Below are positions 6,401 to 7,917 of a stretch of 7,917 bases of DNA, one piece after another. Position 1 is the first letter of the stretch. The number at the start of each line of letters is the position of its first letter. The notes below the pieces were generated by a model. The model saw only the letters and a program-made list of their open reading frames with translations. It was not told the origin of the DNA and did no database searches. The translations under genes were made by a program, and so were the position numbers. Source of the stretch: JAKEGK01 sp036507695 (GTDB lineage: Bacteria; Pseudomonadota; Gammaproteobacteria; SZUA-152); NCBI GenBank assembly GCA_036507695.1, contig DATCIR010000263.1:1-7917 (forward strand), written 5' to 3'.

Positions 6401-7795
6401 GCCACGGCGGGTGGTGAAGCCATCAGCCAGCATGGTTATCACGTCGGAATAGGTTGCGAAGGGTAAGGCATGATAGGGACGGGCCTGCTTCAGGTGTTGA
6501 TAAAGTTCCTGTTCATCCCATTCGCGGCTGGCAATCTCCGCGACAATTTGCTGGGCCAGCACATCCAGCGGTTGCGCGCACAAACTGAGTTGATCCAGTT
6601 CATTGCGGGATATAGCATCCAGTAAGGCCGTGCATTCCACCAGGTCATCGCAGGTCAGCGGAAACAGGCGTCCCTTGGGGGTTTTATCCACGGCATGACC
6701 GGAGCGGCCGACTCTTTGTAAAAACGTGGCGATGCCGCCCGGTGTGCCCAACTGGCAGACGAGATCGACATCCCCGATATCAATACCCAGTTCCAATGAA
6801 GCGGTGGCGACCAGGGCTTTTAATTTTCCTGATTTCAGTTGTTGTTCGGCATGCAGGCGGTGTTCACGCGACAAGCTGCCGTGATGCGCGGTTACCAGGG
6901 TATTACCGATGCGGTCGGCCAGATGGTGCGCGGCGCGCTCCGCGAGCCTTCGCGTGTTGACAAAGATCAGTGTGGTGTTGTGTTCCCCGATGAGTTGTGT
7001 CAGGCGGTCATAAATTTCTTCCCACACTTCATTGGGCATGATTGCTTGTAAAGGTGAAGACGTTAACTCCAGGGCCAGGTCGCGGTCGCGCGTATGGCCG
7101 GTATCGATGATCTGGCAATGCTCCGCTGCGCCGCCGGTTAGGAACTCGGCGATCGTGGTAATCGGTTTTTGCGTGGCCGACAAGCCAATGCGCGTGGGTT
7201 TTTTATTGTGATGGCTGGCGCAGAGCGCATCGAGTCGCTGTAACGATAATGCCAGGTGCGCGCCGCGCTTGTTGCCGGCCAGGGCGTGAATCTCGTCAAC
7301 GATCACCGTGCGCACGGTGGACAACATCTTGCGTCCGGATTCGGACGTTAGCAGAATGTAGAGCGACTCGGGCGTGGTCACCAGAATATGCGGCGGGGTG
7401 CGGCGCATCTGGTTGCGCTCCGCCTGCGGGGTGTCGCCGGTGCGCACCCAGGCGCGGATGCAGATATCCGGCAGGCCGCTTTCCAGCAGCATGTCGCGGA
7501 TACCATTCAACGGTTGTTGTAAATTCTTTTGAATGTCGTTGGATAAAGCTTTCAAAGGCGACACATACAACACCCGGGTTTCATCGGGCAGCGGCGCGCC
7601 CATGCCATCGCGCACCAGGTCGTCGATGGCGGAGAGAAATGCGGCCAGTGTTTTACCGGAACCGGTCGGCGCGGCGATTAAGCTTGGCTGGTTACGTTTG
7701 ATCGCCGGCCAGGATTGCTGTTGCACATCGGTCGGTGCGGCAAAGGCTTTGTGAAACCAGGCACTGACCACGGGATGGAAATAGGCGAGCGGCAT
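3467..7795 (-). CDS. lhr: Lhr, large superfamily 2 DNA helicase with full C-terminal domain
   Basis: This encodes 1442 residues counted from the ATG at 7793-7795. Lhr is an ATP-dependent 3'-to-5' translocase that unwinds duplexes, notably RNA:DNA hybrids, and is linked to DNA repair. All helicase motifs are present: Walker A APTGSGKT (42-49), SPLKAL (79-84), TTPESL (140-145), DEIH (167-170), SAT (206-208), LIFVNTRR (276-283), TASLELGIDIGDVD (331-344) and QRVGRSGH (360-367). The Lhr-specific core follows to about residue 850: winged helix and beta-barrel, with PFWIGEAPGRSDELS (561-575), HSPYGSRINRAWGLALRKRF (651-670) and AYAFLDDAP-like PYAFLDDAP (838-846). Residues about 880-1442 are the large C-terminal domain of predicted winged helices, carrying WERDILPARM (1106-1115). 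Total length is close to the E. coli protein (about 1540). The frame stays open to a TTG at 7858, but that TTG is likely the -35 element and the extra 21 residues do not look like Lhr; MPLAYFHPVVSAWF is the usual N-terminus. No clear Shine-Dalgarno precedes the ATG. Confidence 0.95.
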   Translation of the reverse strand: MPLAYFHPVVSAWFHKAFAAPTDVQQQSWPAIKRNQPSLIAAPTGSGKTLAAFLSAIDDLVRDGMGAPLPDETRVLYVSPLKALSNDIQKNLQQPLNGIRDMLLESGLPDICIRAWVRTGDTPQAERNQMRRTPPHILVTTPESLYILLTSESGRKMLSTVRTVIVDEIHALAGNKRGAHLALSLQRLDALCASHHNKKPTRIGLSATQKPITTIAEFLTGGAAEHCQIIDTGHTRDRDLALELTSSPLQAIMPNEVWEEIYDRLTQLIGEHNTTLIFVNTRRLAERAAHHLADRIGNTLVTAHHGSLSREHRLHAEQQLKSGKLKALVATASLELGIDIGDVDLVCQLGTPGGIATFLQRVGRSGHAVDKTPKGRLFPLTCDDLVECTALLDAISRNELDQLSLCAQPLDVLAQQIVAEIASREWDEQELYQHLKQARPYHALPFATYSDVITMLADGFTTRRGRRGAYIHHDRVNHRLRARRGARLVAVTNGGAIPDQFDYDVVLQPQGHSIGTLNEDFAFESMPGDIFQLGNTSYRMLKIEQGRVFVDDAKGEPPNIPFWIGEAPGRSDELSQAVSRLRQQLDQSLEQGIEPTVAWLTGQHQLSLSAAQQLVEYLAAAKAALGVLPNQDTIIFERFFDETGDMHLVIHSPYGSRINRAWGLALRKRFCRKFNFELQAAALEDSIVLSLGATHSFPLEEVATYLKAETVREILIQALLAAPMFPTHWRWNANIALAVPRNRNGKKVPAYFQRNDAEDLVSVVFPDQLACFENIAGDREVPDHPLVNQTIQDCLTDVMDIEGLETLLQRIARGEVTIVCKDLNGPSPLAQAILNARPYAFLDDAPAEERRTLAVQQRRFADPHSAAELARLDSAAIEQVKQEAWPAPRDMDELHDALVLLGFITGKEFTGFTQMNSVMGSFMDNLVAQQRVTHMHLTGAHSIWVAAERLQEMRLVLPNTTYQPNIAPVIDNKNQHFTKEDAVREIIRSRLEGLGPVTAQQLATDFAIATATVDQALLALEAEGFAIRGQFTSNTTQLEWCERRLLARIHRYTIKSLRNEIKLVSAGAFMQFLFHWHHLDDKVESKDALLDIIAQLEGFSIPAVAWERDILPARMAFYLPDWMDSLCNSGRVNWMRITSGNTNGKTKATPISITPIALLLRQHTSAWLNKTGSELPELSGAAQTLHNLLKHQGALFFDDLVNESHLLRSQVETALGQLVANGLVTSDSFIGLRALVTPSSRRPGFGARRRLNSNALNIEDAGRWTLINHQTANDNPQATQEHIAQEHIAKTLLKRYGVVFRKLLEREANLPSWRELLYVYRRLEARGEIRGGRFVEGFSGEQFALPDAVSLLRKAQQPSDGLIVVSAVDPLNLTGVILPGERITASNKNKILFRNGKPIAVSKNGQVEFLEDMNPELQWQAQTTLLRKHKPGQVMSPPTQTV
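3930..3959. repeat. 15-bp tandem duplication inside lhr
   Basis: Two adjacent 15-base units, GCGATGTGTTCTTGG and GCGATGTGTTCCTGC, match at 13 of 15 positions. In the protein they give QEHIA-QEHIA (residues 1280-1289), an in-frame five-residue duplication in a polar linker (TANDNPQATQ before it) that joins two modules of the C-terminal domain. The frame is preserved, so function is probably unaffected. Confidence 0.75.
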
Positions 7796-7829
7796 TCGCG
7801 CATCATAACCAAAATCGGGTCTGGTTGCT

Positions 7830-7858
7830 GCTATACAGTAGAAGCCGCTTATGCTCAA
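7830..7858 (-). promoter_or_regulatory. Candidate sigma70-like promoter of lhr
   Basis: On the minus strand TTGAGC (7858-7853), a 17-base spacer and TATAGC (7835-7830) form a moderate promoter match, four of six positions in each hexamer. A start near 7823 would give a leader of about 28 nt before the ATG at 7795. If this is correct, the TTG at 7858 cannot be the translation start. The remaining bases 7859-7917 show no gene or clear site. Confidence 0.4.
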
Positions 7859-7917
7859 CCCATACCGTGTTTTCGCGGCGGGTAGCCGGCAGTAATCCGG
7901 AAAAAACGCTGAAAAAC

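Noticed and set aside
7249..7701. A 150-codon plus-strand open frame opposite the helicase motor domain
   Set aside because: The translation is dominated by Arg, Cys, Ala and Pro, typical of the antisense of a GC-rich gene, and it overlaps the Walker A region of lhr.
133..7858. A two-gene functional system or operon of lhr and the cytochrome gene
   Set aside because: The genes are co-directional but about 490 bp apart. The second has its own strong promoters, there is hairpin structure after lhr, and their predicted compartments and activities do not connect.

Overview
The window carries two long, intact protein genes, both read on the minus strand, separated by an AT-rich intergenic region of about 490 bp. 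The organism looks like a mid-GC Gammaproteobacterium. The reasons are a full-length proteobacterial-type Lhr helicase with its large C-terminal domain, classical sigma70-like and Shine-Dalgarno signals, and an exported c-type cytochrome. A Cellvibrionales-like marine or polysaccharide-degrading lineage is possible, but that is only an impression. I see no tRNA, rRNA, insertion sequence, CRISPR array or phage gene.

Layout from left to right: positions 1-59 hold a nested inverted repeat but no gene I can identify. Positions 60-102 hold a strong, probably bidirectional intrinsic terminator. Positions 133-2973 (minus) encode a 946-residue exported protein that joins an N-terminal seven-repeat YVTN/YncE-like beta-propeller to a two-haem cytochrome c peroxidase/MauG-like domain, and ends in a disulphide-capable domain with a canonical EF-hand-like calcium loop. 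Positions 2974-3466 are the intergenic region. It holds the gene's Shine-Dalgarno sequence, two tandem sigma70-like promoters, two short dyads, a possible 27-codon plus-strand ORF, a perfect 13-bp tandem repeat, and inverted repeats just after the helicase gene. Positions 3467-7795 (minus) encode Lhr, a 1442-residue superfamily 2 DNA helicase. Its likely promoter (7830-7858) overlaps the upstream TTG that would otherwise extend the reading frame.

The two genes point the same way but appear to be separate transcription units: the gap is long, the cytochrome gene has its own promoters, and there is hairpin structure after the lhr stop. Nothing in the sequence links their functions; one acts outside the cytoplasm in redox chemistry and the other in DNA repair. 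I found no convincing evidence of a new multi-gene system. The least understood items are the propeller-dihaem fusion protein and the structured, promoter-rich intergenic region.
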